Source of the DNA: Panopea generosa
Lineage: Eukaryota; Mollusca; Bivalvia; Adapedonta; Hiatellidae
Length of the DNA stretch: 64,000 bases
Reading direction: 5' to 3'
NCBI GenBank assembly: GCA_029582155.1
Contig: CM055901.1
Coordinates: forward strand, 2,186,001-2,250,000
Made by a program: the position numbers and the translations under genes. Positions 12,630 to 25,430 of the stretch are shown here, one piece after another. The notes under the pieces were generated by a model. It was not told the origin of the DNA. It ran no database searches and saw only the letters and a list, made by a program, of their open reading frames with translations. The stretch's first letter is position 1; every line of letters starts with the position of its first letter.

Positions 12630-12750
12630 GCTTATCTCGCACCACCGACTCAAGTTGGAATGTTGTCAGTTACTTAAAGAGATGGTGTGCTTAAGTACTG
12701 CTTAACTTTTCAGGATCCCAGGAAAGAGTGGTAAGGTTAACTGATCGTAC
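12630..12750 (+). mobile_element. SINE-C fragment
   Basis: A diverged middle section of SINE-C: 'ccgactcaagttgg', 'cagttactta', 'gagatggtgtgct', 'caggatcccaggaaagagtg', 'ggttaactgatcgt'. Head and tail are missing. Confidence 0.75.
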
Positions 12751-13670
12751 ATAAGATTTACTAAATACAATATAATTCTTAATAAGTTTTAAATGAAACC
12801 ACAAGAACAAAATAAATTTGAAGTATCTAAAACTTGGCTATTTTTTGTTTTTAGTAGGAAATATACACTCATGAGAGAGTGAAAGAGTTCCTTCGTTTCC
12901 CATTGACTAACATAACGTAATCTAATTCACTTATCGTAAACTATACACGTCCATATTCAGTCGTGTAAGTCGATAAAACGATCGGAGCTTTGCTTCAGAT
13001 CTGTAATTATCTGCCGGAGTATCTATTATCACACCGAGTATACTGCCAGTTTGCTGGTGTATCCAATTTATCTAATACGAGGCTTTGCGTTATATATTAC
13101 TTCCCGGTGACCGATTTGCGCCCTTTCTTGGAGAATTAAGACAAAGCAATTTAAAGAGTGCTCTGTGCCAGAACTGTGAAATCAGTTCTCAGATAGTTCA
13201 TATAGTACCTATTCAATTATCAATCTCATCTTTAATGGCAATTTTTTATTTAATGTCCAAGGGAATGTACATTACTGTTAATAGGAATACAAGATCGTTA
13301 CAGAAAAATGAATTTGTTTATGTGAGCAATGCATTATGTAAATTGTCTCAATGTTACTATATATAACTTCAAATGAGTTTAGAGAGCAATTCATTTTATA
13401 ATAAAGGTACGAAATACATTAAAAAAAACAATTTAGATAATTATGTTCGAATCTTATGATGAAAAACTTAAATCTAGTTTTAATTTTATTTTTTCATAAA
13501 TTATATATCGTCATTCGCTTAAAAATCAAACCAATGGTTTTAATCCTTAATGATAATAAATTGCAGCAAACTAAATGCATTAAGCGAATTTAAATAAATT
13601 TGCAGCAAAAACATCAACAACTTTTATCCAACACTCACATCAACGTTGCATGCCTTCAAGACTAAACAAT
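12751..13670. other. No gene seen
   Basis: AT-rich DNA. A 93-codon plus-strand frame at 13,085-13,366 has no recognisable motif or repeat-free homologue visible here, so it is not called. Confidence 0.45.
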
Positions 13671-13845
13671 GGAGCGGTAATGTGGTGGATATAGTGTTTG
13701 CCGCTAAATCTAGAGGTTCAAGTCCGATCCGCAGCTGGACACGTTGCCCCTTAAAACACTCAGTACTGGCTTTACCCAAGAAGCATACTCGAGAGCCGTT
13801 AAAAATAGGCTTAATTCTTCTTCGCAAGTGAGCTAAATTAAATTA
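13671..13845 (+). mobile_element. SINE-A copy, near complete
   Basis: A tRNA-like head (A-box-like 'taatgtggtggatatagtg' and B-box-like 'ggttcaagtcc') is followed by the common core 'actcagtactgg', 'acccaagaagcatactcgag' and the tail 'cttcgcaagtgagctaaatt'. The order matches the 47.4 kb copy. This is a tRNA-derived SINE, not a functional tRNA: the two acceptor strands do not pair. Confidence 0.8.
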
Positions 13846-14084
13846 GTATAAAATAAGCACTACGTAATACGGAACCAGTGTTATGAGTTTTGTTATATGA
13901 TAAGAGTTGTGTCCCATTACTGTAATGAAAAACAAATTTACATTTGATCAAGCGGTTATTTTCTCCATTTGACAAATACTTTGTTTTCCTACCAAACCCT
14001 ATCTTTTTACCAGACAATTTAGAAATTCGTAATGATATCACTATTTTACAACTTTTAACATCGCTTTACAGCTATGATTAGCTT

Positions 14085-14262
14085 ATACTAATTCATTTTA
14101 GCTCAATTGTGAAGACATCTCAAAGTTTATATCAACAGTTCCTCGGTAGAACTGGTACGGAGTGTATTTTTTTTAGAGGTCATCGGGTTGGTCTAGGAAT
14201 CGAACCCACAACGTGGGCGACATTCTATCCACTGAATTACAGCAGTTGATACTCTGATTAAA
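14085..14262 (-). mobile_element. SINE-A copy, minus strand
   Basis: Read on the minus strand: 'cagtggatagaatg' (A box), 'gtgggttcgattcc' (B box), then 'taccagttctaccgaggaa' and the tail 'cttcacaattgagctaaaat'. It is the inverted counterpart of the copy about 240 bases to its left. Confidence 0.8.
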
Positions 14263-15989
14263 TTTTAAGCATTACCATCGTGCAAGAGGAATTTGATTAC
14301 ACACTCTAATTCTAAACATAGCATTAAACCAATACATAAGAAACATATTAAATTACTTTTTTCGGAAAAGAAATATGCTATACTAAAAATTAAATGTGAT
14401 TACACTGTATAATAATAATAATTATTTCAGCGTACACAAATACACAAACACATTCATAACACTTTGTTCAGTGTCTTTTTTACAATATCCACTCGATTTA
14501 TATTTGCACATTGATTGACTAGTGTTGGCGAGGTTAGTGGGGTTAAAATTGTTATATACTTAACCTTCTAATATTGAATTATATTGTTTTCCTTTAACAG
14601 ACAATGGTGTTTCAGTAGTGTCATTTTGATTTCTCAATTTTGTCCCAGATGGCATTTTCATATTGTATTAAATATGTAATAGCTCGGCAAAAGTGTCGAC
14701 TATAATTCTTGTTCTTCCTTGTTCTTGTTCTTGTTTAACTATTACACGGTCGCTATCTCGTAAAGATATTAACTTAATGCATTTATTCACTTGTATCACA
14801 TAAACGACGTTTGAATAAACTCTCTGTATTGACATTTATCTAATTTTGAATATTCTGTTCCAGTTTATAAAACCACAATGAACATGTCGGCTCAATAAAA
14901 ACTTCTAGTTCATTTTTTAACTCGAGACTAATTTAATCACTGGTTCGCGTTTATGTCCTTTTCCGTCCTAACGGTATATTGGAATGGTTTAAGCAAATAA
15001 TTTGTCATGTTCAAAATGGCAGAAAATAACAGTTATACGGCACTAGAGGATACTGGGAAATTGTTCCCTGTAATTTATTTCATGTTTATATTCACTACTG
15101 TCCCATGTGAGAAATATATTTTCTATAAATTTGCAAATGATTTTGTCGATTAATACACATTCTTCATTAATAACAATTTGGTTATTACCAAAGTCTTCCA
15201 AACGAAACATCTTATCTCATTTATATTGCGTTCCCCCGTGAATTAAACATTGCCCTATTCGTCTAGATTTAGCGTTTCACTGTGGTTGTATATCCCAGTC
15301 AACTTGATTTCATCGTTTCAATTCCCTTTTCCAATATAGGTTGTTTTGTTATTATTTAAAAAAATATTAAGATAGAGAAATGTTGCGTTTTATTTAATTT
15401 GAAATGATATAAAATCAATTACGATAACATTTGCTTGGTAACTGTCCTCTATCAAATGGTTACATACACTACATTTTATCACTTCAATTCCCTTTTAAAA
15501 ACTAGTTGATTTTGATCATTTATAATACACACAGATAGATATAATAAAACATTATTAATTTGTTAATGGTATAATATAAATTGCAATATTTGATAAGCGA
15601 ATCTACTGGAATGATGACAATACAACCTCGATATTTCAAATTTAGGTTACTTATACTCGTATATAAATCAAAATAAGATGAAACTGTAAAACTATGGCAA
15701 TATTATCTAAAACGTTCTCATCACTTTGGCAATCAAATCAAGAAATATATTTAAAAAAATCAATGAACTGAAATTTACAAACGCCTAAAAACAAAGCTTT
15801 ATTAGGCAGAATGATAAAACATTTAGTAACTTCGTGACAGAAACATGCATTTAGTGAAAGGGAAATAACTCCTTAAAGAGAATTATTATTCATCAGACTG
15901 GCAAAACTAAATGCTTTTCTGGTTATTGTAATTAAACTATTTTCAAACATTTTAAACTCTTGGATGAGGGACATTTACTCCAGCACAGT
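14263..15989. other. No gene seen
   Basis: Long AT-rich stretch without coding, repeat or RNA signatures that I can support. Confidence 0.5.
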
Positions 15990-16422
15990 ACTCATATATT
16001 CAATATAAAGTTATGTCCAGGATGTCCATGATATCAGAAATATTCCACATAGATGTTTTTAAAATGTATTTTAAAGCAGGAATATGTCCCTACATAACGA
16101 TGAACAACAACCGGTAGGTTGATCAGCTTGTTGTTTCGTTTAAAGAGGGTTCAGACACACCATAATATGCTTTTAAAAAAGTAGTCCTCAAATGCTCATA
16201 AATACATGCATCTGTTAAAATCTTATAAAAGTCACTTTTTAACACCAGTGGTCTTATTATAGTATAGGCTTTGCCAGCTTTGCTCCACTCATCTGCAGCA
16301 AAAAAAATCACAATTACTATGAACCATTGTGAAAAAATTTCAAACAAAATTACATAGGACTATTTTAAGCGTAAAAGTCATGTTAACGTGGTGAAAAATC
16401 GGGCGCAACTGTGTAGTGAGAC
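15990..16422 (+). mobile_element. R2 MITE-like element, copy 2
   Basis: It shares 'attccacatag', 'gcaggaat', 'ggtaggttgat', 'aaagagggt', 'cctcaaatgc', 'ataaatacatgcat', 'tataaaagtcac', 'ctgcagca' and the right end 'tgtgtagtgagac' with copy 3. The left terminal repeat is lost or too diverged to see. A short minus-strand frame across it is incidental. Confidence 0.75.
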
Positions 16423-17829
16423 TTTAAAGCATGAATCAGTTAATTATATTAAGTTAATTAGGAAGTTTTTGAAAATGAGTTAACTTTATAGGGAGATGCC
16501 TGCAATAGATTTGACTGTTTTAATTCTAATACAAATTGCACTAAAGGGAAATAACCGCTTCAGGAAATACAATCACAGATGATAATAAACAAATAAGAAC
16601 GTATTCAGAATAGGCCAATATTTACTGTAAGATAAGTAGATCGGATAAGACCGTCGGCGGTAGGATTACAGTGACATTTTTATTAAGTCACATCTATAAC
16701 TGAAGCTGTCATATGCAATTGTCTCTAAATGCTTAGTTTTCAATTAAAATATTCATTCAGTTCAATTATTTAAACATAATGTGCACTTTATTTATGAGAA
16801 TAGACCACTCAAATGTCATTTTAAAGACATCCTCATACGAGAGGGAGATCCCAACACTTTCGATAAGCATTCTGTTAATACTTGGGGACATTTATCTCCT
16901 ATCAACGGTATCCGTTTATTGTCCCCGGCATAGATACTAGGGTGGTTAGGCCGGATTAACTATCAGCATGTCGTATTTCATGTGACCCATCATAATATAA
17001 TAATGCGATTCAGCTTAACACTTAATAAACTTTAAGTAATAATTATTATAATAATATCTCTGACTGAAGAACAAGCGATTGTTGTTAGGGGTTTCTTTGC
17101 GGAAAATGAGGATTATTTATATGAAAACTGATGCTTTTCGAAACTAATATTTGAAGAGGACATAAAAACGTATAGTAAAGACCTCGAAGTTGTAAAAGAG
17201 CTTTTTGAAGAGAATTTGAACAAGCCAAAAGCGTTGAATACAAGACCTTAATTAATTCCAACAATTTATATGAGAATCTATCGTTCGAAATATTCTACAG
17301 CCTGCTGTATAAATGACACAAAAACGTATAATAATTACTTCCCGCGTCCCTTCCTCGACTATGGTCATTATGGCTAAGTGTTTACAATCCTGTAGCCCTG
17401 ACTACGCGACAGTAATTAGATTTTCGGACTAATACGTATGCGCCGACATTTGCGAGGCGTTGCAATGAAGTTAAATTACCACGTTCTCTCTCCGGCTACT
17501 CAATCGCCGACAGCACTTGCAGATTAATTTGTGTCCGGTCGATATTTTCCGAGTAAATTAGATGATTATGAAGATTTCTGTATGCCAGACATGTTCTCAC
17601 TTTCAAAAAATGAACAGCATAACCGTCCATTATTCTTTATTTCTAAAACCTGTCGGTATAATCAACACTTTAAATGGATATGTCAAGAGCTGATGTCGAT
17701 ACCGGAAGTTAATGTCATGCATAACATCAATATTTTTGTTTACTTTATCGTTAAATGTATACTCATATGAGTTTAACTTATTTATTTTACATCGATTGTT
17801 GTAACAACTTATGACAACTTAGATAAATC
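16423..17829. other. No gene called; possible small frame at 17.5 kb
   Basis: Mostly AT-rich. A slightly more CpG-containing patch at about 17.38-17.56 kb precedes a 79-codon plus-strand frame (17,531-17,770) rich in D, E, Y and N. It begins on GTG, has a stop just upstream and no known domain, so I do not call it a gene. Confidence 0.4.
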
Positions 17830-17945
17830 AAGCTCGAATACTTCCTGGGAAGAACCAATACTAAGCATATGCTGATAACGTGTCTTGATTAAGATACCAC
17901 ATATGGTCGTGACGGAAAATCGAACCCACGACCCTCAGATTTGAT
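17830..17945 (-). mobile_element. SINE-D fragment, minus strand
   Basis: Minus strand: 'gtcgtgggttcgat' (B box), then 'cgaccatatgtgg', then 'tatgcttagtattggttct' and 'cccaggaag'. The 3' core is shared with SINE-A, while the head matches the 46.3 kb SINE. That points to families which exchange heads and cores. Confidence 0.7.
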
Positions 17946-18594
17946 CTAATCAACATATATATATATATATAAATCTCCTGGTATTATTACACCTGATATC
18001 TTAAATTGACGAATACGTTAATAGTTTTATAAAAGTAATGGTGTTACGCTAGTTTGGAAATATGAGTATTTTGTCTTTAAAAATACAGATTTGTTCATTG
18101 TTTTTGATAAGGGAATGTTATACGGCTTGATAAATAATCGCAAATGAAATACATTTACACTCAGCGCCGTAGTCATACTGGGATAGGAGGAGGCAGTTGC
18201 CTCTACGATATTTTCAAAGTAAAACAAAATGCTTAAAATCATTATTTTGCATAGTTGCTGCTTGTTAACATACATTATAACACTCAATCGCACAATTTCT
18301 AAGTTCCCAACATTATGATTTTCGAAAGAAATGCACTAATTTTATTAATGTTTATGATTGTCCAATTTACTTTTACTCTTAGAAACACTGCCAAAATTAT
18401 TTATTTCTCCAGGTTATTGAATATTCAGCGAGTATGAACCGTCATTAATAGACTATTTTAAATATGATTTTGTATATCATGTGATTTTATCTGAAACAAA
18501 ATAACATCACCCACGTGACAAACAGCCGTTTCGGTTTACAATAACGGTGCCATATCCATAAATTGAAACATTTTCTTTTATTAAAAATGGTATA
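17946..18594. other. No gene seen
   Basis: AT-rich with a short TA run at about 17,957-17,972. The piece 'aggaggcagttgcctc' near 18,187 is a small palindrome. Confidence 0.45.
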
Positions 18595-18755
18595 TTTAAA
18601 GTCTAAAATTAAACAAATATAATATAATACCCCTACCCACTTTTTAACTTTTGCCAATTTCGCCAATTTTCGAATATGAACATGTTAATATACGTTGTCC
18701 TGACATCAAATTATTAAATATACAATAGAAAAAGTATATCATCTTTCTAAAAACA
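18595..18755 (+). repeat. Dispersed single unit of family R4
   Basis: Carries 'gtctaaaatta', 'aatataatacccctaccc', 'ttgccaatttcgccaatttt', 'cgaatatgaacatgtt' and 'tgtcctgacatcaaat', in the same order as the 1 kb array. It shows that R4 units move or were copied outside the tandem block. Confidence 0.8.
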
Positions 18756-19194
18756 TTGTGTTTTAAGACGATTTTTTTCGTGAAATGTCTCGAAAATCAC
18801 AAATGATAATATTCTGGTACTCTTGTGTAGAAAATTAAAATTATATGTTTTAAAAGATAATTCATCATAAAAAGATGAATGATAAAATTCTAATCAATGC
18901 TTGAAATAATAATCATGAATTGGACACATTTGGTAGAGACAAGAACGGTTTACTGCTTCGTAATAAAGTTACACCATATATAGCTAGTTACTTTCGACGC
19001 AAGTGGTAAGAGGCCTGCTTGAGATTTCAACGTCAAAGTGACCTTGAAACCTCGGAGGAGCTTAATTGCGTTGCGGGGAGAGGACATTGGGACAAAGAGT
19101 CTTTCTAGCTATATGCTTTGGGGAGGCCTGGTGTTTGAAACTCGTATGAATAGCTCTTGTGCTGGAAATGGGGATTAGTTTAGTTTGATGTTTT
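18756..19194. other. No gene seen
   Basis: A somewhat GC-richer patch (about 18,990-19,140) lies here with no recognisable feature. Confidence 0.4.
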
Positions 19195-19405
19195 TAGTTT
19201 GAAACCGTTTTCAAACTTATATGTTTATATTTTTGTGTTGAAACCTGGCTTTGTTTTATGCGCAATATATTAGTTTTAAGATTTAGGTTTGAAACAGCCT
19301 TCAAACATATAGGTGTATTTTTATGCTGGAACTGAGCAGTGTTCCAGACATACAGTTTTGGTTTTGAGTTTGAAACAAGTCTCAAACATATGCTGTCTAG
19401 ACGCG
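19195..19405. repeat. Three spaced small palindromes
   Basis: A 'gtttgaaac-NNN-t-caaac' palindrome occurs at about 19,197, 19,289 and 19,368, each followed by 'atat'. Spacings of 92 and 79 bases suggest a degraded tandem repeat whose most conserved part is the palindrome. Confidence 0.6.
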
Positions 19406-22116
19406 TTGTCTGAACAGCTTGTCTCACCATTTAAAATAGTTCTGAGCAACAGTTAGTTCAACACTACAGGGTTTAAAACATTATACTGTATAAAGTTGAT
19501 TGGTATGATCATTTGTCTGTATGATTTCTAAATATAAGAAGCATTAAATTATTTTTTTGTTTGAAGTTTACTTATCACGAGGCAAGAAACCTGGGGAAAA
19601 TTTATATATACACCCAATATCTTGTCAGTTCGCAACAATCTGATAAATACCTTATTTCATATTTCTGTCTTTGCTTAAAAACGTAAAAAAGTGAGTATAT
19701 GCGCGCGCGGCAGTGTGCATTTTTGTGACATACATTTTTTACTGTTTCTATGATACTTAAACAATTCAAAAGGTTTTGATTGTAATATGTTATTATCATG
19801 TCTTTGTCACATGATTTAAAAATATTGTAAATGGCCGAAGGCGTATGTTTGCTGATAGTTTGTCATCAAAATTCAATTGAATTGAATTTTAGAGTCTAAA
19901 ATTTATCAAGTTCGGCTTGAAACAAAATAAGCGCTCGTCTAAGGTCGTGTTAATATTTTTATTATTAAATATTAACCTCTCCTGATAAATTTTACACTAT
20001 CAGGCACCAACATGGTATTCTCTATATAACTCGTTAGCTTTTGTATTTAGCATTGTAAACGTCAATGCGAGTTGAGTGTTTTTGCAAACAAACTCACTGA
20101 GCTCGAGTTTGAGAGACAAAATCCCGTTTTATATTCTTTCAGAGCTGTGTTTTTCATCAAACAATCTCTGAAAAGTGTTTCAAATAGCAAACATTTGAAC
20201 ACATGATTACATTAATACATTAAAATCCAAACCAGAACAGGCAAATCTCCAAGAGAAATAAGAAATTTCTGGAATGATAGACGGATTTCCGATTTATAAT
20301 TAAATTACAAAGGAGTTGTACAAAACGCTCGTATAAAAAAAATGAATTAAAATAATCAAGAAATACGAGATGATTCTATAAAATGAAAATAATATCACTT
20401 GAAAATATGATTAATTACTTAATAACATTTCCCCCATTCGTCTTGAATCAATTTAATTACAGAATAATCATTACAAATGTTTTTCTTGGTTTTAACGATT
20501 ACAAAGGTCGAATCTGGAGCACGGAAGCTGTTACAAAATAAATCTTGAGAAAATTCGAGCAAATCCAATTTCACCGTCGTGCACGTTAGAAGCATTACAT
20601 GTTAAAGTGATTCATCAAACGTCTAGCTCAATGGCTTGGAGATGTGTACATGCGCATTTTGTATTACAGTCAGTAAGTCAGTCAGACTTAGTACAACTCT
20701 TTGAATTTTTAAGAACGTTTTCCGGGCGGGAGTTCAGTTGAATTATTTTTTAGTAAAACTCAAAGGAATGTTTTATTCAGTGAAACCATTGACATCACTA
20801 GAAATATATCATTCCTGATAAAAAAATGATCTAGCAGTTAATGTATAGTTGATTTTAACAGTAAACTATACCACCATATCATCATTTGGTTGATAGTATT
20901 CCGTTTCATATGATCATAATAGATTTATGACAAAATGTCGCATAAAGACTGTCCATTGTCTCAAGTAAAAATTATGTACGTTACGTTAGTATAGATAAAT
21001 AACGATAAGTAGCACTGTAATGAATAATAAACAACGATGAAACTATATTCTTCCTTTGTAGTCTGATCATAAAACGAGAGATTGTTTTAACCTGTTTTTG
21101 TTGTATGAGAAATATTCAACTAATACAATTGGTAGTCCATACATATATTTCTTCTGTACATGTATCTTTTTATGAAAAAATATATTCAAAGGATTTTAAA
21201 TTATTATATTATTTATCTCCTGAAATATTTTTCCCATTTTGGGCATACTTTTGGCGTCATGTTCAGTGTTTAATATCATTCTTCTAAATGAACTTTTGTA
21301 TTTAAAGAGAGGGCTGATGATTCGTCAAATATAAAATGGCCATCAGTACCTCTTGATATCGCTGCTGTTAACACTATCACTTAAATATCTGAGTCGGCTG
21401 TTGTTGTTGTTGTTGTTGTTGTTTTAGGGGTGGGGGTCTGCTGGTATATGGCCCGTTCAAGCAACATATTCGTTCCCTTATTAGTATTTACATATATGGA
21501 TTAACAGTTGAATGAACGAAATTAACATGTTTTCGAAAAGGAGTTATATCGAATTCAATTCAATTCACAATAACCATTGCGCTTGTACGCAAAGTACTCA
21601 GTATTTGACCCAAGTCATGAACATCGAATAAACCATAGGCAGAAAACTTCGCAATATTTTGGTTCATTTGGTACGTTATTAAGCACACTATACCTGAAAA
21701 CACATGTTGTAGACATTATAATATATTTGAAAAACGCAGTTTCTGATTTATATTCACATCGACCACTGTATCAATAAAATTCCAGATACCAATTACAAAT
21801 GCTCAAATGTCCCAAAGCCGTAATTGTCATCCAATAAATGATCAAATCAGCTAAATTCAAAATACACAAATAGCTTAACAGCCCGCTTTGATTCCCATGT
21901 ACCAGCATCGGCATACAAAAACATTCACATATTTTCTGAAAATATTTGTGAAAATCCCATTAGAAGAAAATCATTTGCCAAACAACATGTTGTATAAAAA
22001 AACAAGATTCCCGGAGTAACATTTTTTGAATTACAAACCAATATTACATGTCAATAAAAATGAAAAACGGTGACAATGGTGCTAAAATATGGCATAATCT
22101 CTTTGCGTATTAACAA
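19406..22116. other. Long AT-rich DNA, no gene seen
   Basis: No supported gene. It contains a (GTT)n run of about seven triplets near 21,402-21,424 and scattered short frames that I cannot connect to any family. Confidence 0.45.
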
Positions 22117-22153
22117 GGGAACCAATACCGATCACGTGATTATGATTTGTCTC
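22117..22153 (+). repeat. Short dispersed motif, copy 1
   Basis: About 37 bases including 'ccgatcacgtgattatgatt' recur at 26,066-26,104 with only a few differences. The surroundings do not match. Confidence 0.7.
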
Positions 22154-22799
22154 GTGAGATCCAGTTGCACTTTTAAATGGAAATGGAATCAATGATATCA
22201 AAGTTATACGCGTTATAAAACGTTGACACATATTACAATTTTCAGTTTGGTTAATATAGTATACGGTTTATTTAATAGCCAAAAATACTGTTTAACAACA
22301 TTTTGAATTACCTACCCTTCATGAAAATCTAATGATCGTCCATAGAAAACTAATCACTCATGTTGTCACTTATCAGTGTTATGCTACATATCATTGTAAT
22401 AACTGGATATACCATTTGTAGATAGATGTTCATGTGTCTCTCACTACAATTAAGTTTGCACCACTGTTCTATATATAGAGAAATGCTGGAACTTCTGGAA
22501 TACTGGACACATTACCAATGGTTCTCAAAATGCCTTGTTCCCATAGATGTCCTCTATTTGTCCAATTATGCAGCGAAAAAACAACAGTATCATATTCTCC
22601 ACTAATACAACTGTATGTATTTTACCTAGTTTCCAGGAGCGCATTAAAATCAGCATAGAAACGAAATAAAGTTTAACCTACCTTTTTCTTAATCTGCATA
22701 TAACTAAATAAATATAATTATAAGTAAATAAATATATCTGTGTTATAGTTGAGTAGTTCTGTAATTTTTTGCTGAGTTCTATGAATTATGTTGGTTGTA

Positions 22800-22990
22800 G
22801 TGCAGGAAATAGAGTGTAAGCAGATCACGCCAAACGTTGCGTGTTTCTATCTTTTGCACGGCTGAAGTCTTCTTAGAAATAACACTCAGTGCTGGTTCTA
22901 CGTATACCCAGGAAACATACTCAAGAGAGATACATAAACGTTCTCGGATGTCTTCGTTATTGAGCTAAAATAAATTTATATAAACTTATT
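22800..22990 (+). mobile_element. SINE-A copy, decayed head
   Basis: Contains 'acactcagtgctggttcta', 'cccaggaaacatactcaaga' and the tail 'attgagctaaaataaattta'. The head region has lost clear A and B boxes. Confidence 0.7.
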
Positions 22991-24839
22991 CGATCTTAAA
23001 ACGGACTAGGTCGAAACTAAATTATTTTAAGGGGTTCTTGTTTTAGTAAAATGGTGTGATGCATTACTCCATCGAACTTTAGTGCTTTGTTTGATATTAA
23101 CAAGCATGTTTCACATTTCAAAATAAATTGATAAACAAACTTAAATTTCATATTTTACATATTTCAAAAGACATAAAATAATCATGATAAACACAATACA
23201 GAAGCAATATGTGACCTCCTTGAAGCATCAGTAGCAAAGCCGACACCTGGGAACTTGAACATGTTTTCATATATATAAGCATTTGATAGAAGCATTTGAT
23301 TTTAATGCTCAATGAACCGCTCAATAGGTAACCCGGATTTTGTTATCAATATGTTTAACTTATCGAATAACACTTATATTATCGTATATATTTAGTATTC
23401 AAAATGAGTTTTACCGATAAAATTAAAATATTTGTCAAAGCATAAACTAGAACCATTAAGCCGTTTACATATCGTATATCACCCCTAAAACGTCCAACAA
23501 ACACTGTAACTTGTATAAAAATGAATAAATTGTACATAATGCACTTAACATTTATATAGCGAACGTCTACGAATAATTTAAATTATGTGTCTATTTTTCA
23601 GAATACGCGCACTTACTTATAGTATACATATGGTTACTTGCTATTCATCATACAATTCTTTCCTAGACAATTCATTTGTATGCAATTAATGAGATATTGT
23701 AATAATTAACTATATACTCTAATACTTAATTAAATAGACATAATCTCGTATCGCTTAACTCAATATACTGAACGCAGCAGCTAACTTGCCTATTTAAACT
23801 ATCGTGTGAGAACTGATTTGACTACCCATTTCAATAAAAGTATGATTTTATTCCAATTACTGTCAAATTTGCGATCATAAATGATAAATGTTTTTTCTTG
23901 TTCAAGTCCAAATTTCAAGAATATTCCTTTGAAGCTCTTTTAAGAAAATACTTAATAGGTCAGTGTAACAAAATAGTTAGGTTGATGTGGCGTAATTTAG
24001 TAGTGTCAGCTAGTACGTGTACATTGTAGTGGTATAGGCTATATTTAGGTCAGGTAGCGTGGAATTGTTAAAACATATTGATAGATCGATAGTAGCAACG
24101 TTTTAAGATATTTTTACATTTTCATTCTTTGATTAAAGAATAAATTATTTTGCAGTTTAGTTCATCAAATTAGTATAAAGGACGTTGGAATAATTAAACG
24201 TGTTTATTTGTTATAAAACTAATTTAGGTTTACATTGGCCTAATAGCTTAAAATCTGCATCGTACGATGTTTGAAAGTTTGTTGTTTCACGATTTACCCG
24301 AAATTCCTGAAGGTATGGGGATTGTTTTGCTATATATGCTGACTGTGTTAGTGAAATGATGTCCATTTAGCAGAATCATCTTTGGGTGTAGTTGTGACGA
24401 GAAAGATTGAGCATGTTACTGTTCCAGTACATAACGGCATATAGGTATGTGAATTTTATATTATGCTGTATTTAAATGTCTAATATATATGTTTTTGACA
24501 TAATCAGATCTAAGTAAAGTTGTATAAATTGCTCATATCCAGGCCGACGGTAATGAACGTAATTTAATACAAATTGAGAAGCGTTTTGTTAGAATATAGG
24601 CTGAGGAATCTGAGAACGTATTTTGAGCTGTTGATATTGTGTTTACGATGAAGTATTGAGGTTAACCATGTTAGAATTGATTGATATGTGTGATTAGATT
24701 TTGTTGATGCTTATTCTGATATTCACAAAGTTAATAGATACACAACTGGTCTGTAATTGTTAATATTATAATGAGGAGTTATGTAGAGATATAATTGCTA
24801 TGTTTAGATTGACAGAGGGTGGTATATGAGATGTTGTTT
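22991..24839. other. No gene seen
   Basis: AT-rich. From about 24.0 to 24.8 kb the plus strand is noticeably G- and T-rich and poor in C. No frame, promoter or splice structure could be supported. Confidence 0.4.
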
Positions 24840-25045
24840 AAACAGTCATGAAACTGCAAACAGTAAGAGTTGAATATAATATTATCATATATTGATAAAT
24901 ATACCATGAAACTGTTAGATGGTAAAATTGAATGAACTGTTATCATATGTTAATAAATCTACCATGAAACTATTAGATGGTTAGAAATTAATGCACTGTT
25001 ATCAGATATTGATAAAAATACCATGAAATTGATAAATGGTAAGTA
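24840..25045 (+). repeat. 58-59-bp tandem repeat, about 3.5 copies
   Basis: 'accatgaaa' recurs at 24,903, 24,961 and 25,020, with 'ttagatggta' and 'tgttatca-atattgataaa' in each unit. A more diverged unit precedes them at about 24,845. Confidence 0.8.
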
Positions 25046-25092
25046 ATAGACGCCATGTCATTACATATTTGAGTAACTAGTAAATCTGACTT

Positions 25093-25095
<3 letters not shown>

Positions 25096-25160
<65 letters not shown>
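25096..25160. repeat. (TA)n microsatellite, about 64 bp
   Basis: Uninterrupted TA dinucleotides. A run of Tyr-Ile codons in a minus-strand frame comes from it. Confidence 0.97.
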
Positions 25161-25161
<1 letters not shown>

Positions 25162-25430
25162 CAGCCGTTTTAAGACGTAAGCGAGGAATGTACCCGCTAC
25201 GTTAACGAGGTATAGACGTGACATGAAGTCAGTTGGTGGCAGTACAGTCATAGGACAGCAACCCACATATTCGTCATATGGACGACTTGACGTTCCTGAC
25301 GTCGGAATACGGTCGAAAGCCGGTACGAGGTGACGTAAAGCCATATACTCAGTATATCGTTTGAGGGGAGATAACACCACCGCAAGGGACGAGTGAAGTT
25401 TAATCTACGATATCCGGACGCGGGTAGTAT
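25161..25430. other. GC- and CpG-richer patch beside the TA tract
   Basis: This 270-base segment is visibly richer in GC and CpG than its surroundings. It includes 'gttggtggcagtacag', which resembles the leader just after the left LTR of some retrotransposons. No partner LTR or coding part is identified, so this stays a guess. The 130-codon minus-strand frame through it runs into the TA repeat and is not credible as a gene. Confidence 0.3.

Noticed and set aside
17531-17770. 79-codon frame with mixed, protein-like composition
   Set aside because: It begins on GTG just after a stop, has no known motif, and I could not support splice sites. It remains the least unlikely host exon in this part.
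24988-25380. 130-codon minus-strand frame
   Set aside because: Its second half is the TA repeat (Tyr-Ile) and the first half shows no recognisable domain.
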